64,000 nt of DNA from Streptomyces stelliscabiei (GTDB taxonomy: Bacteria; Actinomycetota; Actinomycetes; Streptomycetales; Streptomycetaceae). The notes under the pieces were generated by a model. The model made no database searches. It saw nothing but the letters and a program-made list of their open reading frames with translations, and had not been told where the DNA came from. The stretch covers positions 6,386,001-6,450,000 of the forward strand of contig NZ_JADBGF010000001.1 of the NCBI RefSeq assembly GCF_014873495.1. The letters run 5' to 3'. A program made the position numbers and the translations under genes. This document shows positions 23,960 to 32,099 of this stretch, in pieces (positions within the stretch are counted from its first letter, which is position 1; each line of letters begins with the position of its first letter).

Positions 23960-24886
23960 TCACCAGTACACGACGACCTTGTCGCCGTTCCTGACCTGCG
24001 CGAACAACTGGGCGATCGCCGCCTTGTCCCGGACGTTGACGCAGCCGTGCGAGGCCCCGTAGTAGCCGCGGGCCGCGAAGTCGGCGGAGTAGTGGACCGC
24101 CTGGCCGCCGCTGAAGAACATGGCGTACGGCATGGGGGTGTCGTACAGGGTCGACACGTGGTCACGGGACTTGAAGTAGACGCTGAAGACGCCCTCGCGC
24201 GTGGGTGTGTACTCCGAGCCGAAGCGCACCTCGACCGTCGTCAGGGTCCGGCCGTCCACCATCCAGCGCAGCGTGCGGCTCGTCTTGCTGATGCAGAGCA
24301 CCCGCCCGGTGAGGCACCGCGGGTCGGGCGACGCGGCCGGCTGTCCGCCGTAGGCGTACAGGTCCCATTTGCCGGGCTCCCGTGTCATGTTCAGCAGCCG
24401 CGCCCAGGTGACGCTGTCCGTCTTCCCGGTCTGCGGCAGCCCGCGTTTGCCCTGGAAGCCCCGGACCGCCTGGACGGTCGGGTCGTCGTACGTCCCCGTG
24501 GGCCCGGTGAAGAGCCACGCGATCTGCCGCAGCCGGGCCTGCAGTTCCCGTACGTCCAGTCCCGCGTCCCCCCTGGCCCACAGGACCGTGGGGGCGACGG
24601 TGGGGGTGGGGGTGGCCCTGCGCGGTGGGGTCTGCTCATGACGTCCCTTGCCGTCACCGTCACCGTCGGCGTCATCGTCATCGGTGCGCGCGCCGGCGTC
24701 GGCGCCGGCGCCGCCGTCCCGGTCGCCGGTGTCCTGCTTCGGGGCGCCGCTCGGCGTGCCGGTCACGTCGACGCGCACGGGCCCGCGCTGGTCGCCGTGC
24801 ACCTCGATGCCCTGGGCCGTGCAGGCGCCTGCCAGGGCGAGTGCCGCGAGCGCGGCCATCGATCTCCGCATGTCCCTGGTACGCAT
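23960..24886 (-). CDS. L,D-transpeptidase (YkuD) lipoprotein with peptidoglycan-binding domain
   Basis: 308 aa. Lipoprotein signal with lipobox LALAGAC near residue 22; an Asp-rich, Thr/Pro linker; a PG_binding_1 domain (LDVRELQARLRQIAWLF, then PTVQAVRGFQGKRGLPQTGK); and a C-terminal YkuD domain with catalytic motif HYSADF and SHGCVNV, where the Cys is the nucleophile. It would form 3-3 crosslinks in peptidoglycan or attach proteins to it on the outer face of the membrane. ATG at 24886 is preceded by GGGGG; a second ATG five codons later is also possible. Confidence 0.93.
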   Translation of the reverse strand: MRTRDMRRSMAALAALALAGACTAQGIEVHGDQRGPVRVDVTGTPSGAPKQDTGDRDGGAGADAGARTDDDDADGDGDGKGRHEQTPPRRATPTPTVAPTVLWARGDAGLDVRELQARLRQIAWLFTGPTGTYDDPTVQAVRGFQGKRGLPQTGKTDSVTWARLLNMTREPGKWDLYAYGGQPAASPDPRCLTGRVLCISKTSRTLRWMVDGRTLTTVEVRFGSEYTPTREGVFSVYFKSRDHVSTLYDTPMPYAMFFSGGQAVHYSADFAARGYYGASHGCVNVRDKAAIAQLFAQVRNGDKVVVYW

Positions 24887-25103
24887 CGGGGCCCCCGTCT
24901 TCTCATGATCCGCCGCGGCCGGTCACTCTCCCGGACAGGTTTCCCGGACGTGACCCGTCGCGAACAAACGGGCATGGTTGTGAGCAAGGTCCCAGCCAGG
25001 ACCGCTCCACCGGGTGCTGACTCGCCGCCACAGCCCCTCGCGAGCGTCAGTACGGGTGAGTGGCGAGCGAGTGTCCGCACCGGCGGCAGGACGGAGGCAC
25101 ACC

Positions 25104-26684
25104 ATGGCGCGCGAGTCGGAGTCAGGACTGCCCATCGAGCCGGTGTACGGGCCGGAGGCGCTGCGGGACTGGGATCCGGCGGAGCGGCTCGGCGACCCCG
25201 GCGCGTACCCCTACACCCGTGGTGTCCATCCGTCGATGTACACCGGCCGACCCTGGACGATGCGTCAGTACGCCGGCTTCGGTACGGCGGCGGAGTCCAA
25301 CGCGCGCTACAGGCAGCTGATCGCCGACGGCACGACGGGGCTGTCCGTCGCGTTCGATCTGCCCACCCAGATGGGCCACGACTCCGACGCCCCGATCGCC
25401 CACGGCGAGGTGGGCAGGGTGGGCGTGGCGATCGACTCCGTCGACGACATGCGGGTGCTGTTCGACGGGATCCCGCTGGACAGGGTGTCGACGTCGATGA
25501 CGATCAACGCGCCCGCCGCCCTGCTGCTGCTGATGTACCAGCTGGTCGGCGAGGAGCAGGGGGTACCGGCCGACCGGCTCACGGGCACGATCCAGAACGA
25601 CGTGCTGAAGGAGTACATCGCGCGCGGGACGTACATCTTCCCGCCCAAGCCCTCCCTGCGCCTGACCGCCGACATCTTCCGGTACTGCGGGACCGAGATC
25701 CCCAGGTGGAACACCATCTCGATCTCCGGCTACCACATGGCCGAGGCGGGTGCCTCGCCCGCGCAGGAGATCGCGTTCACCCTCGCCGACGGCATCGAGT
25801 ACGTGCGCACGGCGGTCGCGGCGGGGATGGGTGTCGACGACTTCGCCCCCCGCCTCTCCTTCTTCTTCGTCGCCCGCACGACGATCCTGGAGGAGGTCGC
25901 CAAGTTCCGCGCGGCGCGCAGGATCTGGGCCCGGGTGATGCGGGAGGAGTTCGGCGCGCGGAACCCCAAGTCCCTGATGCTCCGCTTCCACACCCAGACG
26001 GCCGGCGTGCAGTTGACGGCCCAGCAGCCGGAGGTCAACCTCGTCCGCGTGGCCGTACAGGGCCTCGCGGCCGTGCTGGGCGGCACCCAGTCCCTGCACA
26101 CCAACTCCTTCGACGAGGCGATCGCCCTCCCGACCGACAAGAGCGCCCGCCTGGCCCTGCGGACACAGCAGGTGCTGGCCTACGAGACGGACGTGACGGC
26201 CACGGTGGACCCGTTCGCGGGTTCGTACGTCGTCGAGAGGATGACCGACGACGTGGAGGCGGCGGCCGTCGAACTGATGCGGAAGGTCGAGGACCTCGGC
26301 GGCGCGGTCGCCGCCATCGAGCACGGCTTCCAGAAGGGCGAGATCGAGCGCTCCGCCTACCGGATCGCCCAGCAGACCGACTCCGGCGAACGGGTCGTGG
26401 TCGGCGTCAACCGTTTCCGGCTCGACGCCGAGGAGCCGTACGAGCCGCTCCGGGTGGACCCGGCCATCGAGGCCCAGCAGGCGGCACGGCTCGCGAAGCT
26501 CCGCGCCGCACGCGACCGGTCGGCGGTGGAGGCGGCTCTCGCCGCCCTGAAGAAGGCCGCCGAGGGCGAGGACAACGTCCTCCCTCCGATGCGGGAAGCC
26601 CTCAGGGCCCGCGCCACCGTGGGCGAGGTGTGCGACGCGCTGCGGGAGGTCTGGGGGACCTACGTCCCCGGCGACGTGTTCTGA
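25104..26684 (+). CDS. Methylmalonyl-CoA mutase-type large subunit without B12 domain
   Basis: 526-aa TIM-barrel subunit of an adenosylcobalamin-dependent acyl-CoA mutase, interconverting methylmalonyl- and succinyl-CoA or a related pair. Substrate-binding residues visible by alignment to known enzymes are Tyr56 (TMRQYAGFG) and Arg174 (YIARGTY), both as in methylmalonyl-CoA mutase rather than isobutyryl-CoA mutase (Phe and Gln). The LGGTQSLHTNSFDEA motif is intact. The C-terminal cobalamin domain (DxHxxG) is absent, so a separate small subunit must be encoded elsewhere. ATG 25104 follows ACGGAGGCACACC. No cobalamin riboswitch or partner gene adjoins it. Confidence 0.92.
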   Translation: MARESESGLPIEPVYGPEALRDWDPAERLGDPGAYPYTRGVHPSMYTGRPWTMRQYAGFGTAAESNARYRQLIADGTTGLSVAFDLPTQMGHDSDAPIAHGEVGRVGVAIDSVDDMRVLFDGIPLDRVSTSMTINAPAALLLLMYQLVGEEQGVPADRLTGTIQNDVLKEYIARGTYIFPPKPSLRLTADIFRYCGTEIPRWNTISISGYHMAEAGASPAQEIAFTLADGIEYVRTAVAAGMGVDDFAPRLSFFFVARTTILEEVAKFRAARRIWARVMREEFGARNPKSLMLRFHTQTAGVQLTAQQPEVNLVRVAVQGLAAVLGGTQSLHTNSFDEAIALPTDKSARLALRTQQVLAYETDVTATVDPFAGSYVVERMTDDVEAAAVELMRKVEDLGGAVAAIEHGFQKGEIERSAYRIAQQTDSGERVVVGVNRFRLDAEEPYEPLRVDPAIEAQQAARLAKLRAARDRSAVEAALAALKKAAEGEDNVLPPMREALRARATVGEVCDALREVWGTYVPGDVF

Positions 26685-26732
26685 CGCGGACGCCGAACCG
26701 GGTTGTCGTACCCCCGTGCGACACTCCCTTCC

Positions 26733-27386
26733 ATGTTCGGTGTCACTGACCTGCCCACCTATCTGGCAGGACTCGTCCTGATCGTCCTCCTGCCCGGCCC
26801 CAACTCCCTCTACGTGCTGTCCGTGGCCGCCCGGCGCGGGATACGGACCGGGTACCGGGCCGCCGCCGGGGTGTGGGTCGGGGACGCCGTGCTGATGACG
26901 CTGTCGGCGGCGGGGGTGGCCTCGCTGCTGCAGGCCAACGCCGTGCTCTTCGGGATCGTGAAGTACGCGGGCGCCGGGTATCTGTCCTGGCTGGCGGTGG
27001 GGATGCTGCGGGCCGCGTGGGGGATGTGGCGCAGCCGCCACGAGCGGTCGGCCGAGGGGGCGGGGGGCGAGGCCGTCGAGGGGGAACGGCCGTTCCGGCG
27101 GGCCCTGGTCACCAGTCTGCTCAACCCCAAGGCGATCCTGTTCTTCGTCGCCTTCTTCGTGCAGTTCGTGGACCCCGGGTACGCCTACCCGGCCCTCTCC
27201 TTCGTGGTGCTCGGCGCCCTCGCCCAGATCGCCAGCTTCCTCTACCTGAGCGCGCTGATATTCAGCGGCACCAGGCTGGCCGCCACCTTCCGCCGGCGGA
27301 AGGCGCTGTCGGCGGGCGCCACCTCGGCGGCGGGCGCGATGTTCCTCGGGTTCGCGGTCAAGCTGTCGCTGGCGAGCAGCGCCTGA
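26733..27386 (+). CDS. LysE-family amino-acid exporter
   Basis: 217-aa membrane protein with about six helices and the LysE/RhtB signature (LIVLLPGPNSLYVLSVAARRGIRTGYRAAAG). Members export basic or neutral amino acids or small metabolites; the substrate cannot be told from sequence. A charged loop (RHERSAEGAGGEAVEGERPF) separates the N- and C-terminal halves, and SLLNPKAILFFVAFFVQFV is the second conserved block. ATG 26733 is chosen because it begins just before helix 1; no Shine-Dalgarno precedes it, so it may be leaderless. It converges with the FAD monooxygenase gene. Confidence 0.88.
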   Translation: MFGVTDLPTYLAGLVLIVLLPGPNSLYVLSVAARRGIRTGYRAAAGVWVGDAVLMTLSAAGVASLLQANAVLFGIVKYAGAGYLSWLAVGMLRAAWGMWRSRHERSAEGAGGEAVEGERPFRRALVTSLLNPKAILFFVAFFVQFVDPGYAYPALSFVVLGALAQIASFLYLSALIFSGTRLAATFRRRKALSAGATSAAGAMFLGFAVKLSLASSA

Positions 27387-27413
27387 GCCTCGCCCGGGTC
27401 TCGCCGGGCTCGC

Positions 27414-28970
27414 TCAGGCCAGACCCGTCGCGGCCGCGTATGCCGGGAGACCGGCCGGGGTCTCGCCGGCCCAGCCCACATAGCCGTCGGGGCGGATGAG
27501 GAAGACACCGGTGCCGTAGGCCTCGTAGGCCGGGATGTGGGCCCGGCGCACGTTCTCCGGCCACGCCGGCTCCGACGGGTGCGGCCGGTCCGCCGTCGCG
27601 TCCCTGCGGGCCGTGCCGCCGTCTGGGGCGGGCGTGCCGTCCGTCGCGTGCGTGCCGGCCGCGGCGTGCGTGGCGTCCGTGCCGACCGTGAGCAGGGTCC
27701 AGTGCGGGCCGCGGAAGACGTCGAAGAGGTGTACGCCGCCGCGCCGGCCGTCGGGGGCGCGGTCGCCGGCGCGAAGGGCGTCCGGGGGCAGGTTCTCGCG
27801 GGTGTCGACGCACAGGGAGCTGTCCCGGTAGCCGAGGCCCAGCTGCTGGGTGTCCCGGCCCCGGCGCTGCTCGCCCCGGTGCACCCGGGTGGAGAGGCCG
27901 AGCATGGCGGCGGCCACCGGGCGCCGCTCCTCCTCGTACGTGTCCAGCAGCGTCTCGTCCGCGTCGCCCCGCACCACCGCGCCCAGTTTCCAGCCCAGGT
28001 TGTACGCGTCCTGGACGCTGGTGTTGAGGCCCTGGCCCCCGGCGGGCGAGTGGACGTGCGCGGCGTCCCCGGCGAGGAACACGCGCCCGGCACGGAAGTG
28101 GTCCGCGAGCGCTGCCCGCGGCCGGAAGTCCGAGGCCCAGCCCACCTCCGTCACGTCCTCGGCGGCGAGGTGGGAGCGGGCGGCGACGACCTTGCGGACG
28201 CCGTCCGCGGAGAGGTCGACCACCGTGCCGGGGTCGGGGAAGTTCGCGGCCAGCTGGAAGTCCTCGGTGCCGGGGAGCGGGCAGAGCGCCATGAAGCCGT
28301 GCTCACCGGCCGGCGGGAACAGGTGCCAGTTGTCGCGGTCGAGCGCCGGGACGCGGATGTCGGCCACCAGGGTGGGGCTCGGGTCGACCGTCTCGCCGGT
28401 CATGCCGATGCCGAGCAGGCGCCGCACGGTGGAGCGGCCCCCGTCGGCGGCCACGGCGTAGCGGGCGCGGACCTCGGGGCCGGTGGTGAAGGACGCCGTC
28501 ACGCCGTCCGCGTCCTCGGTCAGTCCCGCGAGCTCCCGGCCGAAGGCGACGTCGCCGCCCAGTTCCCGCAGGCGGGACAACAGGATCCGCTGCGTCCGCC
28601 ACTGGGGGATCAGCCAGGGGCCCTGGTACGGCTCGGCCTCCGTCGGTGCCGGCACGTCGAACATCCGGTGCTCGCCCTGCCTGCTCCCCCCGCTCCAGAC
28701 CATGCCGACCGGGGCGGGGGCGCCGGCGGAGCGGATCGCGTCGAGGACGCCCAGGTCGTCGAGGACCTCCAGGGTGCGGGGCTGCATCCCCTTGCCCCGG
28801 GAGCCGGGGAACAGAGCGGCGGCCCGCTCCACGAGCAGGGCGCCGATGCCGCGCCGGGCAAGGTCGACGGCGAGGGCGAGGCCGGTGGGGCCGGCTCCGA
28901 CGATCAGGACGTCCGTCGTCAGCGGGGTGGGAGCGGTCGCGTGGGAGGTCGCGTGGGTGGTTGCGCTCAT
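27414..28970 (-). CDS. FAD-dependent aromatic/antibiotic hydroxylase (PHBH-type monooxygenase)
   Basis: 518 aa. N-terminal Rossmann motif DVLIVGAGPTGLALAVDLARRG, the mid-protein DG-type motif and FAD-binding GDAAHVHSPAGGQGLNTSVQDAYNLGWKL identify a class A flavin monooxygenase using NAD(P)H and O2 to hydroxylate aromatics, polyketides or antibiotics. The C-terminal thioredoxin-like part is typical of PheA/TfdB-like and Rox/TetX-like enzymes. The linker around residues 410-450 is Thr/Ala/His-rich and unusual. It is transcribed divergently from a TetR regulator, with a palindromic operator overlapping its leader just before the AGGAG ribosome-binding site, so it is probably induced by a ligand of that regulator. 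Confidence 0.9.
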   Translation of the reverse strand: MSATTHATSHATAPTPLTTDVLIVGAGPTGLALAVDLARRGIGALLVERAAALFPGSRGKGMQPRTLEVLDDLGVLDAIRSAGAPAPVGMVWSGGSRQGEHRMFDVPAPTEAEPYQGPWLIPQWRTQRILLSRLRELGGDVAFGRELAGLTEDADGVTASFTTGPEVRARYAVAADGGRSTVRRLLGIGMTGETVDPSPTLVADIRVPALDRDNWHLFPPAGEHGFMALCPLPGTEDFQLAANFPDPGTVVDLSADGVRKVVAARSHLAAEDVTEVGWASDFRPRAALADHFRAGRVFLAGDAAHVHSPAGGQGLNTSVQDAYNLGWKLGAVVRGDADETLLDTYEEERRPVAAAMLGLSTRVHRGEQRRGRDTQQLGLGYRDSSLCVDTRENLPPDALRAGDRAPDGRRGGVHLFDVFRGPHWTLLTVGTDATHAAAGTHATDGTPAPDGGTARRDATADRPHPSEPAWPENVRRAHIPAYEAYGTGVFLIRPDGYVGWAGETPAGLPAYAAATGLA

Positions 28971-28983
28971 GGGTTCCGGTCTC

Positions 28984-28998
28984 CTTAACGTCGTTAAG
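28984..28998. promoter_or_regulatory. TetR-family operator, site 1 (monooxygenase side)
   Basis: Palindrome CTTAACG-T-CGTTAAG. It ends at the base pairs that form the start of the AAGGAG ribosome-binding site of the monooxygenase, so binding would block its transcription. Confidence 0.75.
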
Positions 28999-29021
28999 TA
29001 GAGCTGCGTGCAGCAGCATGC

Positions 29022-29038
29022 GCTTAACGCCGTTAAGC
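29022..29038. promoter_or_regulatory. TetR-family operator, site 2 (regulator side)
   Basis: Perfect 17-bp palindrome GCTTAACG-C-CGTTAAGC, 7 bp upstream of the regulator's GTG. Its centre is 39 bp (close to four helical turns) from the centre of site 1, so two dimers would sit on the same DNA face. It implies autoregulation. Confidence 0.8.
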
Positions 29039-29045
29039 TGTCAAC

Positions 29046-29720
29046 GTGGTTCCCAGGAAATCCCCGAAGCTGGACAAGGCACAGGTCGCCGAGGCGGCCC
29101 TGCGGTTGCTGAACGAGGTCGGTCTGGAGGGGCTGAGCCTCCGGCTGATCGCCAAGGAGCTGGACGTCCAGGCGCCCGCGCTCTACTGGCACTTCAAGAA
29201 CAAGCAGGACCTGCTCGACGAGATGGCCACCGAGATGGTGCGGCGCATGGCGGCGGACTGGGCCGGGATGCCGTCAGGGGGCGAGGACGGCGCCGACTGG
29301 CAGGAGGCCCTGCGGGCGCGGATGCGGGGGCTGCGCGAGCACCTTCTGCGGTACCGCGACGGCGCGAAGGTGTACAGCGGGACGCACTTCACCGACCTGT
29401 CGTACGCGGCGCCGATGGAGGCGAACCTGCGCATGCTCACGGCGGCGGGGTTCTCGCCGGCGGGGGCCGCGCGGGCCTGGTTCACGGCGTACAGCTACAC
29501 GATCGGCTACGTCATCGAGGAGCAGGCGATGGGGGCGGACCCGGCGCGGGGCGGGGAGGGGTACGACCTTGCCGCGCGGGCCGAGCGGTTGGCGGGGTAT
29601 CCGTTGGCCGTGGAGGCGGGGTGGGAGATGTTCCGGGACCAGGAGCGGGGGTTCGAGGTGGGGCTGGAGGCGGTCGTGGCGGGGGTCGCGGTGGTGCTGC
29701 GGGGGAGTGGGGGGAGCTGA
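29046..29720 (+). CDS. TetR-family regulator of the divergent monooxygenase
   Basis: 224 aa. N-terminal TetR helix-turn-helix (GLEGLSLRLIAKELDVQAPALYWHFKNKQDLLDEMA) with a large C-terminal domain of the classical tetracycline-repressor type. The intergenic region holds two near-identical palindromes, one before each divergent gene, so it most likely represses both itself and the FAD monooxygenase until a substrate-like ligand binds. GTG 29046 lacks a clear Shine-Dalgarno. The last 20 residues are Gly/Val-rich. Confidence 0.9.
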   Translation: MVPRKSPKLDKAQVAEAALRLLNEVGLEGLSLRLIAKELDVQAPALYWHFKNKQDLLDEMATEMVRRMAADWAGMPSGGEDGADWQEALRARMRGLREHLLRYRDGAKVYSGTHFTDLSYAAPMEANLRMLTAAGFSPAGAARAWFTAYSYTIGYVIEEQAMGADPARGGEGYDLAARAERLAGYPLAVEAGWEMFRDQERGFEVGLEAVVAGVAVVLRGSGGS

Positions 29721-29761
29721 GGGTCCAGCCTCGACAGGACACCGGCCGCCGCCCCGCCCTC

Positions 29762-30703
29762 TCACCGCTTCCTGCCCGCCCTCGCCCTTCTGATCGTCCT
29801 CGTCACCAGCGGGGGCAGCAGGTCCACGGCGAGTCTGCGGGCGGGGTTGTGCGGTGGACGCGGGCGGGCGGGGGGCTTTGGAGCCAGGGCTGCCGGGCTC
29901 GGGGGTTCCGGCGGGGTCCAGTGGCGGGACTTGGGGAAGGCCGGGGGCCGCATGCCCTTGGACTTGAGGCGGATGATGCGATGGCCGGCCGCCTGCTGGT
30001 TGCTGATGTGGCAGTCGTCCCGGCGCCCGACCATCTCCAGGAGGGCCTCCTGGACGGGCTCCGGGTCGTCCCACGTGCCGTAGAGCTTCTGCGTGCTGAG
30101 GCAGATCGGGTTGAGGCCCCGGTTGAGGACGGCCTCCCACGCGGCGATGGAGACCCCGGGGGTGTGCTCCGAGCGGAAGTCGTCGAGGACGACCAGGCCG
30201 CCGGGGAGGAGCAGGTCCCGCGCGGCGGTGATGTCGCCCGCGACATGCTCGTACAGGTGCGAGGCGTCGATGTGCACGAAACGGCAGGAGCGCGGCTCGA
30301 CCTCGCCGGGCACGATCGAGCTGGGGCCCTGCAGGACGCGGGGCAGTTCGTCGTGGAAGGAGAGGTAGTTCGCCTCGAAGGCCCGGCGGGTGAGCGTACG
30401 GCGGTAGGACTTGGTGGCCTCCGCCGCGTTGGCGTCGTCCGGCGCGTCGCTCTCGAAGAGGTCGCAGACCGTGTAGGCCTCGCCCTCCTGGAGATGCCGG
30501 CCCAGGAAGATGGCGCTCTTGCCCATGTAGACGCCGACCTCCAGGAGATCGCCTTTCCCGCCCGCGACCTCCTGCCGGTTCAGGAGCCAGTCGAAAAGCA
30601 GCTGATCGAGCACCGGAAACCAGCCGGGAACGTCGTCGAGTTCACGGGGGAGTCGGATCGTGCCGTGTTCAGGGGTCATTTCAGAGGTCGTTTCAGAGGC
30701 CAT
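29762..30703 (-). CDS. Class I SAM-dependent methyltransferase (TylF/Methyltransf_24-like)
   Basis: 313 aa. SAM-binding motif I in LLEVGVYMGKSAIFLGRHL; acidic motif FVHIDASHLYEHVAGDITAARDLL then GGLVVLDDF, typical of sugar or small-molecule O-methyltransferases of this clan. The C-terminal about 60 residues are Pro/Arg-rich. It ends the minus-strand half of the glycopolymer cluster, so methylation of a sugar in the wall polymer is a reasonable inference. ATG 30703 is used; ATG 30679 and an upstream start at 30754 are alternatives, none with a strong ribosome-binding site. Confidence 0.8.
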   Translation of the reverse strand: MASETTSEMTPEHGTIRLPRELDDVPGWFPVLDQLLFDWLLNRQEVAGGKGDLLEVGVYMGKSAIFLGRHLQEGEAYTVCDLFESDAPDDANAAEATKSYRRTLTRRAFEANYLSFHDELPRVLQGPSSIVPGEVEPRSCRFVHIDASHLYEHVAGDITAARDLLLPGGLVVLDDFRSEHTPGVSIAAWEAVLNRGLNPICLSTQKLYGTWDDPEPVQEALLEMVGRRDDCHISNQQAAGHRIIRLKSKGMRPPAFPKSRHWTPPEPPSPAALAPKPPARPRPPHNPARRLAVDLLPPLVTRTIRRARAGRKR

Positions 30704-30952
30704 GAGGACAGAAGACTCTCTTGTGTCGACGAGGCGAACAGGCGATATGCGCACAAGCGGCAGGTGACGGCCGAGCGGTTATGAGCGGATGGGTTGGAAG
30801 GGGGAACCGGTCAACTCATGAACTGGTGAACGGGCCAGGAACCTACGAGACGGCTATGGCCTGGTCAAGGATGCTGCGGAGCCTTACCGCCGAGGTGATG
30901 TCGAATCCTCGGGCCGGATGAACAATGGGCCAATTCCAGGTTCAGGAACGGT

Positions 30953-32092
30953 TCAGCCGCGGCGTCCCGCGAGTGACGCGCGCAGCCACGGCTGCAACGG
31001 ACGTTCGACCCACCGGTGCAGCAGCCACGCGAGCGTCAGCATCAGCGCCACCGTGAGCGCGACGGTCACGGACGACGGAACGCCCAGACCCTGGTGCAGC
31101 GCCCGGACCACCGGCCAGCCCAGGTGCTCGTGCACGAGATAGAACGGGTACGTCAGGGCGCCCGCGGTGGCCATCCAGGGCCGGTCGAGGCGTCGCAGGA
31201 ACCCCAGGGCGACCGCCGCCACGGCCGCGAAGCCGACGCCGACGGCGAGGACGATGGCGAGCTGGGGCCGGTAGGAGAAGAACTCGGCGTTCGGCGCGTG
31301 CCACATGTCCTCGACCGTGCGGTACTGGCTCAGCAGCAGGCTGAACACGACGATCAGCCAGGCGGTGGTGTCCCGGCGGTCGCGGTGCACCAGGTAGAGG
31401 CCCATGCCGCCGATGAACAGCGAGGCGTACTGGGGCATCAGGACCATGTCCAGCAGCGGCTCCTTCGCGGCCGGCGCCAGGACCGAGGCCAGCGTCCAGC
31501 CGCCGCAGAACCAGATCACGCGTCTGCGGGTCACCCCGGGCAGGACCACGCACAGCGCGAACAGGACGTAGAAGCGGACCTCCGCCCACAGCGTCCAGCA
31601 CACGCCCAGGACCCGGTCCGCGCCGAGCGGCGTCTGCAGCATCGTGAGGTTGACCAGGAACTCGCTGACGGACACCCGCGCGAAGCCGATGCCCGGGAAG
31701 GCGAAGACGGCCGCGACCAGGATCACCGCCGCCCAGTACGCCGGCAGCAGACGGGCCGCGCGGGAGGCGAGGAAGGCCTGGACGGAACGCCCCCAGCCGC
31801 TCGCACAGATCACGAACCCGCTGATCACGAAGAAGGCCTGGACCCCGGCCCAGCCGTACGCGAACAAGCCGTGGGCGGTGGGGAACTGCACGGCGGGCGA
31901 GGTGCCCCACGCCTTGCCGATCTCCCCGTCGCGTCCACCGTAGTGATAGGCCGCGACGCAGAGCGCGGCGAGCAGCCGCAGCCCGTCCAGGGCGTACAGC
32001 CGGGGCCGGGCCACGGCCCCGCCGGGGCGGGGGCGTGGGGTCGTGTCGGTCCGGGGCTCGACCCGGTCGGTCGTCTCTGTCGAGGAAGTCAC
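30953..32092 (-). CDS. Membrane acyltransferase family 3 (OafA/YrhL-like)
   Basis: 379-aa integral membrane protein with about ten helices. The family hallmarks are the N-terminal YALDGLRLLAALCVAAYH with catalytic-type His, and the FVISGFVICASG motif. It would transfer acetyl or another acyl group to a surface polysaccharide on or across the membrane. The GTG start lies 7 bp from the end of the upstream polysialyltransferase-like gene, so the two are in one operon, consistent with O-acylation of the same glycopolymer. Confidence 0.9.
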   Translation of the reverse strand: MTSSTETTDRVEPRTDTTPRPRPGGAVARPRLYALDGLRLLAALCVAAYHYGGRDGEIGKAWGTSPAVQFPTAHGLFAYGWAGVQAFFVISGFVICASGWGRSVQAFLASRAARLLPAYWAAVILVAAVFAFPGIGFARVSVSEFLVNLTMLQTPLGADRVLGVCWTLWAEVRFYVLFALCVVLPGVTRRRVIWFCGGWTLASVLAPAAKEPLLDMVLMPQYASLFIGGMGLYLVHRDRRDTTAWLIVVFSLLLSQYRTVEDMWHAPNAEFFSYRPQLAIVLAVGVGFAAVAAVALGFLRRLDRPWMATAGALTYPFYLVHEHLGWPVVRALHQGLGVPSSVTVALTVALMLTLAWLLHRWVERPLQPWLRASLAGRRG

Positions 32093-32099
32093 TCGGGGC

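Noticed and set aside
24887..25103. Cobalamin riboswitch upstream of the mutase
   Set aside because: No B12-box-like sequence or characteristic conserved core is visible in the 217-bp gap.
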